Shown here: one piece after another, positions 42,957 to 50,619 of the stretch | Layout of the letters: each line of letters begins with the position of its first letter | Numbering within the stretch: position 1 is the first letter of the stretch | Source of the DNA: Occultella aeris | GTDB lineage: Bacteria > Actinomycetota > Actinomycetes > Actinomycetales > Beutenbergiaceae | Direction of reading: 5' to 3' | DNA: 64,000 bases | Assembly: GCF_902703175.1 (NCBI RefSeq) | Contig: NZ_CACRYJ010000046.1 | Coordinates: 165,229-229,228 of the forward strand | Notes under the pieces: generated by a model | The model's input: the letters and a program-made list of their open reading frames with translations, nothing else | Told to the model about the DNA's origin: nothing | Database searches by the model: none | Made by a program: the position numbers and the translations under genes

Positions 42957-43375
42957 TTAGTTGGTGGCGCGTCGGAGCCAGTTGCTACTTAGCCAGCGCT
43001 GCGCGGCGCAGGCCTCCACGTTTACGCGCGTGGCGTTCGGCGATGCCTCAGCCGTGGAGGTGTCCGCAGGGGGCATTGTGTACGCGACGATCTCGCTGAT
43101 GGCGGCGAGTGCAGGGCGCTTGAGGTGCTTCTCTTTCGCGCCAAGCTCGGCTAGCAGCCAGATCGCCGCGACCTGCTCCGCAGTGCCATTGCCATCAGTC
43201 CTGCCACGCGCTGCGCATACGCCGCAACGGTCACGAACCGGTCGGTTCCGTCGAGGCGGCGCTTCAAGGCTAGATCGCGTGTCGCGGTCCAGGCGGTACC
43301 GAGTACCGCAGCGATCCCGCCCAGCACGATCAAGACGGTGTCGCCATGCTCCATCGCGAGCTCCTGCCAGTTCAT
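42957..43375 (-). pseudogene. Frameshifted membrane protein gene
   Basis: From ATG 43375 one frame gives MNWQELAMEHGDTVLIVLGGIAAVLGTAW (a transmembrane helix), then TRDLALKRRLDGTDRFVTVAAYAQRVAGLM, and runs into a stop at 43151. Shifting frame near 43185 continues as EQVAAIWLLAELGAKEKHLKRPALAAISEIVAYT and on to a TAA at 42957-42959. The second part resembles the helix that precedes pentapeptide-repeat or STAND-type modules in actinobacterial proteins (weak resemblance). One frameshift and a short length suggest a pseudogene; programmed shifting is not excluded. Confidence 0.5.
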
Positions 43376-43718
43376 GTCGGGGATTCTATGCAGCCGTTGG
43401 ATGTGACCCACATCGTGTACACGGTGCGACATCCCCTAGCGGCAAACCTGTTCATTGGATCGGTCCGCGCCTGAGTCGCAACTGGACGTTCCGCCCACGG
43501 CGGAAACTCGTCCCGCGTGTCGTTCCCTCAATACACGGCTGCGCGGCCTCATTCTGATATTGGCGCGTTCAAGGAGGCCCGCCCCTCCGACGCGCAGCCG
43601 CCCGCCGCGAGGCCTGTCTAGAGCAGCGGTGTGCCGGGGTGAGGTCCGGCGCCGAGCAGTGCCCCGCTTGGGGAAGCGTGGGGCACGTCTGCAGGTGGCT
43701 GGGGAAGGAGGACCATCG
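43376..43718. other. Island stretch without a supported gene
   Basis: No frame with a start, Shine-Dalgarno and recognisable product. A hairpin with a 2-nt bulge (43659-43669 with 43674-43686, GGGG loop) lies about 33 bp before the next gene and may belong to its leader. Confidence 0.4.
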
Positions 43719-43853
43719 ATGGCGAAGAACTCGAAACAGACGAGCGCCAAGGTCGCGAAGCAGGCCAGTAGCATCCTGCGTGACGGCCGCACGAGCGCGA
43801 AGAGCAAGTCTGTCGCGGCGTCAGCGCTGGCGCAGGCCAAGAAGGGCAAGTAG
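43719..43853 (+). CDS. 44-residue basic protein of accessory regions
   Basis: A short Lys/Ser/Ala-rich protein with an excellent Shine-Dalgarno (GGAAGGAGG, 7 bp spacing). Its pattern MAKNSKQTSAKVAKQASSIL, RDGRTSAKSKSVAASALAQ, KKGK matches small proteins that I know as unnamed genes in plasmid and island regions of many bacteria. The RDGRTS-K-SK-VA-SALAQ core seems conserved. It may bind nucleic acid because of its charge; that is inference. It appears intact while its neighbours are broken. Confidence 0.7.
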   Translation: MAKNSKQTSAKVAKQASSILRDGRTSAKSKSVAASALAQAKKGK

Positions 43854-43960
43854 CCCTCGCAACGGCCCCTGGCTGACCCACCCGGCCAGGGCTCTACGCT
43901 CTGACCCACGAGCCAATTCACACCTCGAGTGCAGGCACGCAGGCAGGGCGCTAGGACAGA

Positions 43961-44887
43961 TTGTCCGGGCGCTACCGTCCTCTCCGTAAAGGTCAATTCA
44001 AGAGCCGCACGAGGCGATTCCGGTGCTATACGTTCGTCGGAGTCGACGGCCGCCAGATGTCGACGGCCTGGTACTTCTGGGCGCACCGGACGTCGTTCTA
44101 CCTCACCAACGAGGACGTCGGCGGGCTAAAGGTCAGTCTCCATGGGCGCGACCCTAGGCACCTTGGTCGGGAGCACTACCGCATCGAGCCGACGAGTTTT
44201 GGCGACGGACTCCACGGGACCGACCGGGTCATGCTCCTCCCACCCCGCACCGGCTGGCCGCTCCGATTCGCGGGACAGCGCAGCGGGCCGCAGCGGGCAA
44301 GGAGACCTGGTGCTCCGGCTACGCGTGACACACGCCGCGAACTACCTCGGCATCCCCCAACTCCGGCACCAGAGATGCCCAGTAGCGCGAAGATCGCGCT
44401 GCCCCCGCCCTTGAATGGCTGGGCCAACGACTTTGACTTGACCTTCTCGCAGGTGCCCGTGGGTTGGTATGCCGCCAATACTCACGACAACTGGATCGTC
44501 CTCAAGCATGCCGGAACCACGATCCACATCGGACGGGCGCAACCCGGCTTCATGATCCACAGCGACGATGGAGTGGTGCTGCGCGGCGACTCTCGCCGTC
44601 GTTGGACCGACTGGTACCCCACGCCGTCTCATCTGCGGGCACCCCCGGCCGAGTCGCCTGCCAGCGCGCGCCGCGCAGTTTCCATAGATGTGGATGACGA
44701 TGGGCTGCTCTGGATCGTGGAGCAGGCCACGACGCCCAGCCTGGTCGACTCGCGCCCCGCTGTGGGACGCGGTCAGACGGCGAAACGGTGGGGTGGTCCT
44801 GGCCCACTGTCGACCTCATGGCGGCGCGGGCAAATCGGGCCGATAGCGATTAGCTCGGCTCACCGCTGGACCAGCAAGAGTCGGTGA
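43961..44887 (+). pseudogene. Hypothetical protein gene with two compensating frameshifts
   Basis: One frame is open for 308 codons (TTG start, uncertain). Up to about 44275 it reads YTFVGVDGRQMSTAWYFWAH, then SFYLTNEDVGGLKVSLHGRDPRH and LLPPRTGWPLRF, which looks protein-like. From 44280 to 44355 it turns to an Arg/Pro-rich run, while the neighbouring frame reads GDLVLRLRVTHAANYLGIPQ. After that the first frame again looks genuine (NGWANDFDLTFSQVPVGWYAANTHDNWIVLKHAG). The pattern implies two opposite indels. The product family is not named. Either a damaged gene or two sequence errors. Confidence 0.5.
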
Positions 44888-44985
44888 CCTGCATTCGACA
44901 GTGACGCGAGGTAGGGGAGATAAGGACCTGGTTCCTCGCAACAGTGACGGAGGTTGGCTATCGTTCGGATTTGAGGGCGTCGGAG

Positions 44986-45114
44986 TTATCCACAGGCCTT
45001 CTCACGCCGTGATGATTCGGCTAGGTTGTGACGCACTTCACTGTGGCAAAGGCGCGGTGCGGGGGTGATGGGGGACCCGATGGGCGAAGGGGTGGCACTC
45101 CTCGAGGAGGAGGT
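44986..45114 (+). repeat. Upstream region and 5' end of intact cpaF, partner of fragment 1
   Basis: The second copy of the 129-bp direct repeat shared with 38301-38429. It contains the cpaF leader, its GTG/ATG start and the first 15 or so codons. Together the two copies flank a 6.5-kb island in direct orientation, so homologous recombination between them could delete the island. Confidence 0.8.
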
Positions 45115-46306
45115 GCGCGAACTCATCCGCCGACGAGGGCTGGACCCCGAGCGTGACGACGTGGGTGTGCGCGGACTGATCGCGGCCGCGGTCGCGGACT
45201 ACGAGGAGCGCTCGCTACTCGGTCTGGTGCCACGCCTCGACGATCTCGACCTCACCACCAAGAGCCTGCACGACGTCATCAGCGGCCTCGGTCCGTTGCA
45301 GCAGTACCTCGACGACCCGGAGATCGAGGAGATCTGGATCAACGAGCCGGGCAAGGTGTTCGTCGCGCGAAGCGGCCGCGCGGAGCTGACCAACACGATC
45401 CTCACGGAGGTCGCGATCCGGGACCTGGTGGAGCGGATGCTGCGGTCCTCCGGGCGCCGCCTGGACCTGAGCAACCCCTTCGTGGACGCCTCGCTGCCCG
45501 GCGGGGAGCGATTGCACGCTGTCATCCCTGATGTCACGCGTCGGCACTGGGCGATCAACGTTCGCAAGTACGTGGTGCGGGCCAAGCGGGTCGCCGACCT
45601 CGTGTCGCTCGGCTCGCTCACGGCGGAGGCGGCGACCTTCTTGGAAGCCGCCGTGGTGTCCGGCCTGAACATCCTCGTGTCCGGAGCCACCCAGGCTGGC
45701 AAGACGACCATGGTGAACGCCCTCGCCGGTGCGATCCCCTCGAACGAGCATGTCATCACCTGTGAGGAGGTCTTCGAACTCCAACTCGCGGCCAGGGACG
45801 TGGTCGCCATGCAGTGCCGGCAGGCCAACCTCGAGGGCACGGGGGAGATCCCGCTGCGCCGGCTGGTGAAGGAGGCGCTCCGAATGCGCCCCGACCGGCT
45901 GATCATCGGGGAGGTCCGCGAGGCGGAGGCTCTCGACCTGCTCATCGCGCTCAACGCCGGTATCCCGGGGATGTGCACGATCCACGCGAACTCGGCACGG
46001 GAGGCGGTGGTCAAGATGACGACCCTCCCGCTGCTGGCCGGGGAGAATGTGTCCGACCGCTTCGTGGTGCCAACCGTCGCCGCCGCCGTCGACCTCGTCG
46101 TACACCTCGACCTCGACTCCCAGGGACGCCGTCGCGTTCAGGAGATCATCGGACTGTCCGGCCGGTCCGAGGGCGGGATCATCGAGATCACCACTCTGTT
46201 CGAGCGACGCGACGCCCAGCTCACCCGGGCCAGTGGCTTCCCGCCGCATGAGGAGCGATTCACACGGGCCGGATTCCGGCTGCAGGAACTCCTGGCGGCG
46301 GGCTGA
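45068..46306 (+). CDS. cpaF: Tad pilus assembly ATPase CpaF/TadA
   Basis: A 412-residue secretion ATPase. An N-terminal domain with GLGPLQQYLDDPEIEEIWIN and IPDVTRRHWAINVRKY is followed by Walker A GATQAGKTT (about 206), Asp box CEEVFEL, Walker B LIIGEVREAEALDLL (about 280) and a His box GMCTIHANS. It powers Flp/Tad pilus assembly at the inner membrane. ATG 45068 is used; a GTG at 45065 and an ATG at 45080 are alternatives. It heads the tad gene run. A shattered second copy lies just upstream. Confidence 0.93.
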   Translation: MGDPMGEGVALLEEEVRELIRRRGLDPERDDVGVRGLIAAAVADYEERSLLGLVPRLDDLDLTTKSLHDVISGLGPLQQYLDDPEIEEIWINEPGKVFVARSGRAELTNTILTEVAIRDLVERMLRSSGRRLDLSNPFVDASLPGGERLHAVIPDVTRRHWAINVRKYVVRAKRVADLVSLGSLTAEAATFLEAAVVSGLNILVSGATQAGKTTMVNALAGAIPSNEHVITCEEVFELQLAARDVVAMQCRQANLEGTGEIPLRRLVKEALRMRPDRLIIGEVREAEALDLLIALNAGIPGMCTIHANSAREAVVKMTTLPLLAGENVSDRFVVPTVAAAVDLVVHLDLDSQGRRRVQEIIGLSGRSEGGIIEITTLFERRDAQLTRASGFPPHEERFTRAGFRLQELLAAG

Positions 46307-46310
46307 GGGA

Positions 46311-47171
46311 ATGGGCACGGTCGCGGGTCTGCTGCTCGGGGTGGGCCTGCTGTGCATCTGGTGGTCGTTCTGGCCCCAGCAGCAGCCGCGCCAACGGCGA
46401 TCGACTCAGCGTGGCGAGCGCACCCAGGATCTGCTGGTCCAGGCGGGAATGCCGGGTGTGCGGCCGGCCGCCTTCTACGGCACCAGCGTCGCGATCGGCC
46501 TGGTCACGTTCGTGGTCGCGGCTGCCGTGACCGGTTCGCCGACGATCGCGGCAAGCTTCGCGGTGCTGGTCGCGCTCGCCCCGGGCGCGTATGTGCGCTC
46601 CCGAGCCCGACGGCGACGTACCGAACTGCGTGAGCTCTGGCCCGAGGTGGTCGACGACCTGAACTCGGGGATCCGCGCCGGTATGTCACTGCCGGAGGCG
46701 CTGATCGGTCTCTCTGAGCGGGGTCCGGAGCCGATGCGAGCCGAGTTCCGGGCGTTCGCGGACGACTACCGGGCCACCGGCAGGTTCTCGGACGCACTCG
46801 ACCGCCTCAAGGCTCGCCTCGCCGACCCGGTCGCGGATCGCCTGATCGAGGCGCTGCGGCTGACCAGGGACGTGGGTGGCACCGACCTCGGCCGGCTGCT
46901 TCGGACGCTCTCGGCGTTCCTGCGGGACGACCTGCGTGCCCGCGGTGAACTCGAGGCGCGTCAGTCCTGGACCGTGAACGGAGCACGTCTCGCGGCGGGG
47001 GCACCCTGGCTGGTGCTCGCCCTGCTCAGCACCCGCCCGGAGACAGCCGCCGCGTTCAATACGGCCCTCGGCGCAGCGGTGCTGCTGTGCGGCGCTGCCG
47101 CGTCCGCGGCCGCCTACCTGCTGATGGTCCGGATCGGGCGGCTGCCCGAGGACGTGCGGGTGCTTCGATGA
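46311..47171 (+). CDS. tadB: Tad pilus inner-membrane protein TadB
   Basis: A 286-residue GspF-type membrane protein. An N-terminal helix (TVAGLLLGVGLLCIWWSFW), a second pair near residues 60-95, the cytoplasmic T2SSF domain LWPEVVDDLNSGIRAGMSLPEALIGLSERGPEPMRAEF, and two C-terminal helices. With TadC it forms the platform that CpaF drives. Four bases separate it from the cpaF stop. Confidence 0.85.
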   Translation: MGTVAGLLLGVGLLCIWWSFWPQQQPRQRRSTQRGERTQDLLVQAGMPGVRPAAFYGTSVAIGLVTFVVAAAVTGSPTIAASFAVLVALAPGAYVRSRARRRRTELRELWPEVVDDLNSGIRAGMSLPEALIGLSERGPEPMRAEFRAFADDYRATGRFSDALDRLKARLADPVADRLIEALRLTRDVGGTDLGRLLRTLSAFLRDDLRARGELEARQSWTVNGARLAAGAPWLVLALLSTRPETAAAFNTALGAAVLLCGAAASAAAYLLMVRIGRLPEDVRVLR

Positions 47172-48109
47172 GTCTCGAGAACCCCGCGCTGACCGGAGCC
47201 GCCTTGGGACTGATGTTCGGCGTCGGGCTCTGCCTGGTGCTCTGGCGCGTGTCGGCGCGTCGGGTCCGCCTGATCGACCGTGTCTCGCCGTACTTGCGTG
47301 ACCGCCCGACGACCTCCCGTCTGCTCGTGACGCAGCAACCGATCACGCCGTTCCCGACGTTGGAGCGACTCCTGCGCCCCGTCGTCGCCGATGCCGCCCG
47401 GCTCCTTGAGCGGCTCGGTAGTTCCGCGGTGGGGATCCGTGGCCGCCTCGTCCGCGCCGGGTCCTCCGCCACGGTGGAGCAGTTCCGTACGGAGCAGGTC
47501 ATCTGGGCCGCACTCGGCCTCACCGCCGGACTGGTCGCGGCGCTCGTGCTCGGGGTGGCCCGCGGAGCTGGGATCGTGCCGCTGACCGTCCTGGTCCTGC
47601 TCTGCGCGATCGGCGGGGCCCTGGCTCGCGACCAGTGGCTGAGCCAACAGGTGAGTGCGCGTGAGCGCCGGATGATCGCGGAGTTCCCGACCGTGGCGGA
47701 GTTGCTCGCGCTCGCGGTCGGCGCGGGGGAGGCGCCCGTGGCAGCCCTTGACCGCGTGTCGCGCACCACCACCGGCGAGCTCTCCGGAGAGATCGGGCGC
47801 ACGCTGGCCGAGGTGCGGTCCGGCATCCCGCTCACGCAGGCGTTGGACCGGATGTCGGCGCGCGTCGCCCTGCCGAGCATCTCCCGGTTCACCGAGGGAG
47901 TCGCCACTGCCGTCGAGCGGGGCACGCCGCTCGCGGACGTGCTTCGCGCCCAGGCCCAGGATGCCCGAGAGGTGGGCCAGCGGGCGCTGATGGAGGAGGG
48001 CGGCAAGCGGGAGATCCTCATGATGATCCCGGTCGTCTTCGTGCTGTTGCCAACAAGTGTTCTGTTCGCGGTCTTCCCCGGGATATCCGTCCTGCGGGTG
48101 GGCCTGTAG
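47168..48109 (+). CDS. tadC: Tad pilus inner-membrane protein TadC
   Basis: A 313-residue GspF-type protein with helices near 8-28, 115-155 and the C-terminus (EILMMIPVVFVLLPTSVLFAVFPG). The T2SSF core ERRMIAEFPTVAELLALAVGAGEAPVAALDRVSRTTTGELSGEIG is clear. ATGA overlap with tadB. The KREILMMIPVVFVLLPTSV ending is characteristic of actinobacterial TadC. Confidence 0.85.
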   Translation: MSLENPALTGAALGLMFGVGLCLVLWRVSARRVRLIDRVSPYLRDRPTTSRLLVTQQPITPFPTLERLLRPVVADAARLLERLGSSAVGIRGRLVRAGSSATVEQFRTEQVIWAALGLTAGLVAALVLGVARGAGIVPLTVLVLLCAIGGALARDQWLSQQVSARERRMIAEFPTVAELLALAVGAGEAPVAALDRVSRTTTGELSGEIGRTLAEVRSGIPLTQALDRMSARVALPSISRFTEGVATAVERGTPLADVLRAQAQDAREVGQRALMEEGGKREILMMIPVVFVLLPTSVLFAVFPGISVLRVGL

Positions 48110-48120
48110 ACGAAGGGTGA

Positions 48121-48306
48121 ATGATGAGAAGCTGGTCGAACGAACTACGACGGCGCCTGCGGGCCGAAGGCGACCGGGGCGACGTGCCCGGGTGGGTCCT
48201 GGTGACGCTCATGACGGCCGGTCTGGTGGTCCTGATCTGGGCACTGGCGGGCGAAGCGCTCACCCAGGTGTTCAACACCGCCATGGAGCGCGTGCTCGGC
48301 GCATGA
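48121..48306 (+). CDS. Flp-type pilin-like small protein
   Basis: A 61-residue protein: a charged 22-residue leader (MMRSWSNELRRRLRAEGDRG), then one hydrophobic helix (VPGWVLVTLMTAGLVVLIWALAG) and a short tail. Length, position after tadC and the leader-helix plan fit the Flp pilin slot of the locus. The usual G/E processing site is not exact (DRGDVPGW). No prepilin peptidase is in the window. ATG 48121 or 48124. Confidence 0.6.
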   Translation: MMRSWSNELRRRLRAEGDRGDVPGWVLVTLMTAGLVVLIWALAGEALTQVFNTAMERVLGA

Positions 48307-48671
48307 GGTCCGAGCGGGGCTCCGCGGTAGTGGACTTCCTGCTGGTCTCCCTGCTGGTGACGATGCTGGTCCTGGGTGTGGTGCAGTTGGCGCTCACCCT
48401 GCACGTCCGCAATGTCCTGATCGACAGCGCTTCGGAGGGAGCCCGGTACGCGGCCCTGGATGGGAGTTCGTTGGCAGCCGGGCAGCAGCGGACCGCGGAC
48501 CTGATCACCTCCACGCTGCCCGCCGTGTACGCGGAGAATCTTGCCGCCCGATACGTCACCTATGCGGGCGCGACCCTGGTGGAGGTACGAGTGAGTGCAC
48601 CGATCCCGGTCCTCGGCCTGCTCGGGCCGTCGGGCGTGGTGCACGTGACCGGAAGGGCGGTCCAGGAGTGA
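48303..48671 (+). CDS. tadE: TadE-like pseudopilin
   Basis: A 122-residue TadE-family protein: RSERGSAVVDFLLVSLLVTMLVLGVVQLALTLHVRNVLIDSASEGARYAA. The ERGSAVVDF motif with the following helix is the family signature. The remainder is an exported domain with a conserved GRAVQE-type end. ATGA overlap with the pilin-like gene. Confidence 0.85.
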   Translation: MRSERGSAVVDFLLVSLLVTMLVLGVVQLALTLHVRNVLIDSASEGARYAALDGSSLAAGQQRTADLITSTLPAVYAENLAARYVTYAGATLVEVRVSAPIPVLGLLGPSGVVHVTGRAVQE

Positions 48672-49141
48672 GGCTCGCGGCGTGGCTCCGGGCCCGGCTG
48701 GATCGCGCCGGTGCGGCAGAACGCGGCAGCGCGGTCGTGGAGTTCCTTGGCATCTCCCTGCTGGTGCTGGTGCCGATCGTCTACCTGATCATCACCCTCG
48801 GCCGGATCGAGGCGGCCAGCTTCGCCGCCGAGGGCGCGGCACGCGACGCCGGCCGGTTGATCGCGGATGCCGAGACCATGGAGGAGGGCCTCGCGCTGGC
48901 GGCGCTCGCCGTCGAGCTGGCGTTCGCGGACCAGGAGATCGCGGTCGACGGCGGCGATGCTCTGACGGTGACCTGTGCCGAGGATCCTTGTCTGAGCCCG
49001 GGTGCCTACATCCACCTGAGGGTTGACACCACCGTCCGGCTGCCGGGGGCGCCGAGTTTCATGGCCGACGCGCTACCGATGGAGGTCGCGATCGAGGCGG
49101 AGGCCATGACCGCCGTGGACACCTACCGGGAGCAGCCGTGA
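48668..49141 (+). CDS. TadE/TadF-like pseudopilin
   Basis: A 157-residue protein with the same AERGSAVVEFLGISLLVLVPIVYLIITLG motif and helix, then an exported domain with one disulfide-like pair (CAEDPC). GTG start overlaps the previous stop. It is probably a minor pseudopilin of the Tad pilus (TadE/TadF class). Confidence 0.75.
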   Translation: MRLAAWLRARLDRAGAAERGSAVVEFLGISLLVLVPIVYLIITLGRIEAASFAAEGAARDAGRLIADAETMEEGLALAALAVELAFADQEIAVDGGDALTVTCAEDPCLSPGAYIHLRVDTTVRLPGAPSFMADALPMEVAIEAEAMTAVDTYREQP

Positions 49142-49611
49142 CGGGCATGGTCGCCCGTCTGCGCGAACGCCGGGAGGACGGGCAGATCCTGCTGCTGTCC
49201 CTGGTTTACGGGCTGGTCACGCTGGCGCTGGTGATGGTCGTCGCCTCGGTCGCCTCCGTGTACCTGGAGCGCAAACGCCTGTTGTCCCTGGCCGACGCAC
49301 TCGCTGCGGACGCCGCCGATTCGGTGGACGAGGCGCAGTTCTACACCGGCGACCGTGGCTCCGTCGTGGACCTGCCGCTCTCGGACGAGTCCGTGCGGGC
49401 CGCCGTCGAGGAGTACCTGCGGGCTGCGCCGGCCGGCGTCACGGACGAGTTCGAGGCCTTCGCCGTCATCGATCCGACCGGGAGTCCCGACGGCGATATC
49501 GCCGAGGTCAGCCTCGGTGCCGTGAGCCGGCCACCGCTGGTGCCCTGGGTCCTGATCCCATGGTCGGACGGCATCCTCATCGAGGTCACCGCACACGCCG
49601 AAGCTGGCTGA
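49138..49611 (+). CDS. TadG-like Tad locus protein
   Basis: A 157-residue protein: REDGQILLLSLVYGLVTLALVMVVASVASVYLERKRLLSLADALAADAAD. The DGQILLLSL start and helix resemble the short TadG-like (putative Flp pilus-assembly) proteins of actinobacteria, which lack the von Willebrand domain of long TadG. GTG start overlaps the previous stop. It ends the tad operon. Confidence 0.75.
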   Translation: MTGMVARLRERREDGQILLLSLVYGLVTLALVMVVASVASVYLERKRLLSLADALAADAADSVDEAQFYTGDRGSVVDLPLSDESVRAAVEEYLRAAPAGVTDEFEAFAVIDPTGSPDGDIAEVSLGAVSRPPLVPWVLIPWSDGILIEVTAHAEAG

Positions 49612-49650
49612 CCCGCCACAATCTGGTCAACGTCTAGATATGGTGGGGTC

Positions 49651-50208
49651 ATGACCGGATACCACCACGGCGACCTGCCCCGACAGTTGCTCGCTGACGC
49701 CGCCGCGATGGCGGCGGAGATGGGGCCGGAAGCCATCACGCTGCGGGAACTCGCCCGTCGCTCCGAGGTGTCGCACTCGGCGCCGGTGCATCACTTCGGC
49801 ACCCGGCAGGGTCTGCTCACCGCGTTGGCCGTCGAGGGCTTCCAGGCGCTGAACGACGCCCTGTCGGCGCACCGGGACGACATCCATGAGATGGGCGTGA
49901 CGTACGTGACCTGGGCCCTCGACCATCCCGGTCACTATGCGGTGATGTGGCAGCCGCGGCTGCTCAGTGGTTCGAGTGAGGACCTGGTGGACGCGCGCGA
50001 CCGGGCCTGGGACCTGCTCTCCGCGACCGTTGCCCAGAGCGCCCCCGGCGACCGTGACGATCCTGACGAGGGGACGGATGCCTATGCCGCGTTCGCGATC
50101 GTCCACGGTCTGGCCGGACTCTGGCTCAGCGGGGCACTGCCCTACCCGGAGGATGCGACTGCACGGGCTCGGCACGTGGTCCGGCGCCTGGGCCTCGATC
50201 GTCGTTGA
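49651..50208 (+). CDS. TetR/AcrR-family regulator
   Basis: A 185-residue regulator: MTGYHHGDLPRQLLADAAAMAAEMG, then the HTH ITLRELARRSEVSHSAPVHHFGTRQGLLTALA, and a C-terminal domain with HPGHYAVMWQPRLLSG and AFAIVHGLAGLWLSGALP as in the TetR_C_33 type. Its -10-like TAGATA at 49636 leaves almost no leader. It is not coupled to a clear target gene; the next large gene is on the other strand. Confidence 0.85.
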   Translation: MTGYHHGDLPRQLLADAAAMAAEMGPEAITLRELARRSEVSHSAPVHHFGTRQGLLTALAVEGFQALNDALSAHRDDIHEMGVTYVTWALDHPGHYAVMWQPRLLSGSSEDLVDARDRAWDLLSATVAQSAPGDRDDPDEGTDAYAAFAIVHGLAGLWLSGALPYPEDATARARHVVRRLGLDRR

Positions 50209-50411
50209 TTTGACGCGACGACGGCGAGTTCTTGACGCCATCGAGGCGGACTGGCGCGACGGGCGGTCACAGAGGGAGACCTTGACCACAAACGGCCCAC
50301 GCACCTGCGGTACTTGAAGCATCACGCGTCTACTCTTGATTGCGTGGGCGTTCGTCCCGCTGCAGGCGCCCGAGGGTGTGCTCTGAAGACTCGCCACTGA
50401 ACGGAGCAACC

Positions 50412-50507
50412 ATGCGTTACCTGAACTGGTTCGTCGATGCGATCATCCCTTCCGCCGAACGTTCCGAACATGTCGACCGATTGCCGCTGTTCTTCAAGCA
50501 GTTCTGA
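50412..50507 (+). CDS. 31-residue small ORF with its own terminator
   Basis: ATG 50412 follows CGGAGCAACC (Shine-Dalgarno GGAG, 5-6 bp spacing). The peptide is hydrophobic-aromatic at the start (MRYLNWFVDAIIPSAE), charged in the middle (RSEHVDR) and ends LPLFFKQF. The stop at 50505 is followed 15 bp later by a strong hairpin terminator. It has no downstream gene on the strand, so it is not a leader peptide of one. No homologue recognised; it may be a small protein or the coding part of a regulatory RNA. Confidence 0.5.
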   Translation: MRYLNWFVDAIIPSAERSEHVDRLPLFFKQF

Positions 50508-50522
50508 GCAAACCGGTCATCG

Positions 50523-50560
50523 GAAGCCCCGACGCACCCCGAAGGTGCGGGCGGGGCTTC
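50523..50560 (+). terminator. Hairpin terminator after small ORF
   Basis: GAAGCCCC (50523-50530) pairs with GGGGCTTC (50553-50560), and GCACC with GGTGC inside, around a CCGAA loop. A short internal bulge separates the two stems. It ends the small transcript and may also serve the opposing PLP-decarboxylase gene. Confidence 0.75.
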
Positions 50561-50619
50561 GTCCGTTCGGGGGGTGCGGGCCCACGCAGCCGGGTCACGT
50601 GCGTGCTCCGGTCGCGCTG

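Noticed and set aside
42961..43557. Plus-strand frame of about 200 codons
   Set aside because: Antisense to the frameshifted membrane protein; Arg/Ser-rich composition with no motif or start signal.
44986..44994. TTATCCACA, a perfect DnaA-box 9-mer before cpaF (also TTGTCCACA at 38301 and the reverse at 30497)
   Set aside because: Single isolated boxes with no cluster, no AT-rich unwinding region and no dnaA or dnaN nearby. Two of them are copies of the same duplicated leader. Not evidence of an origin.
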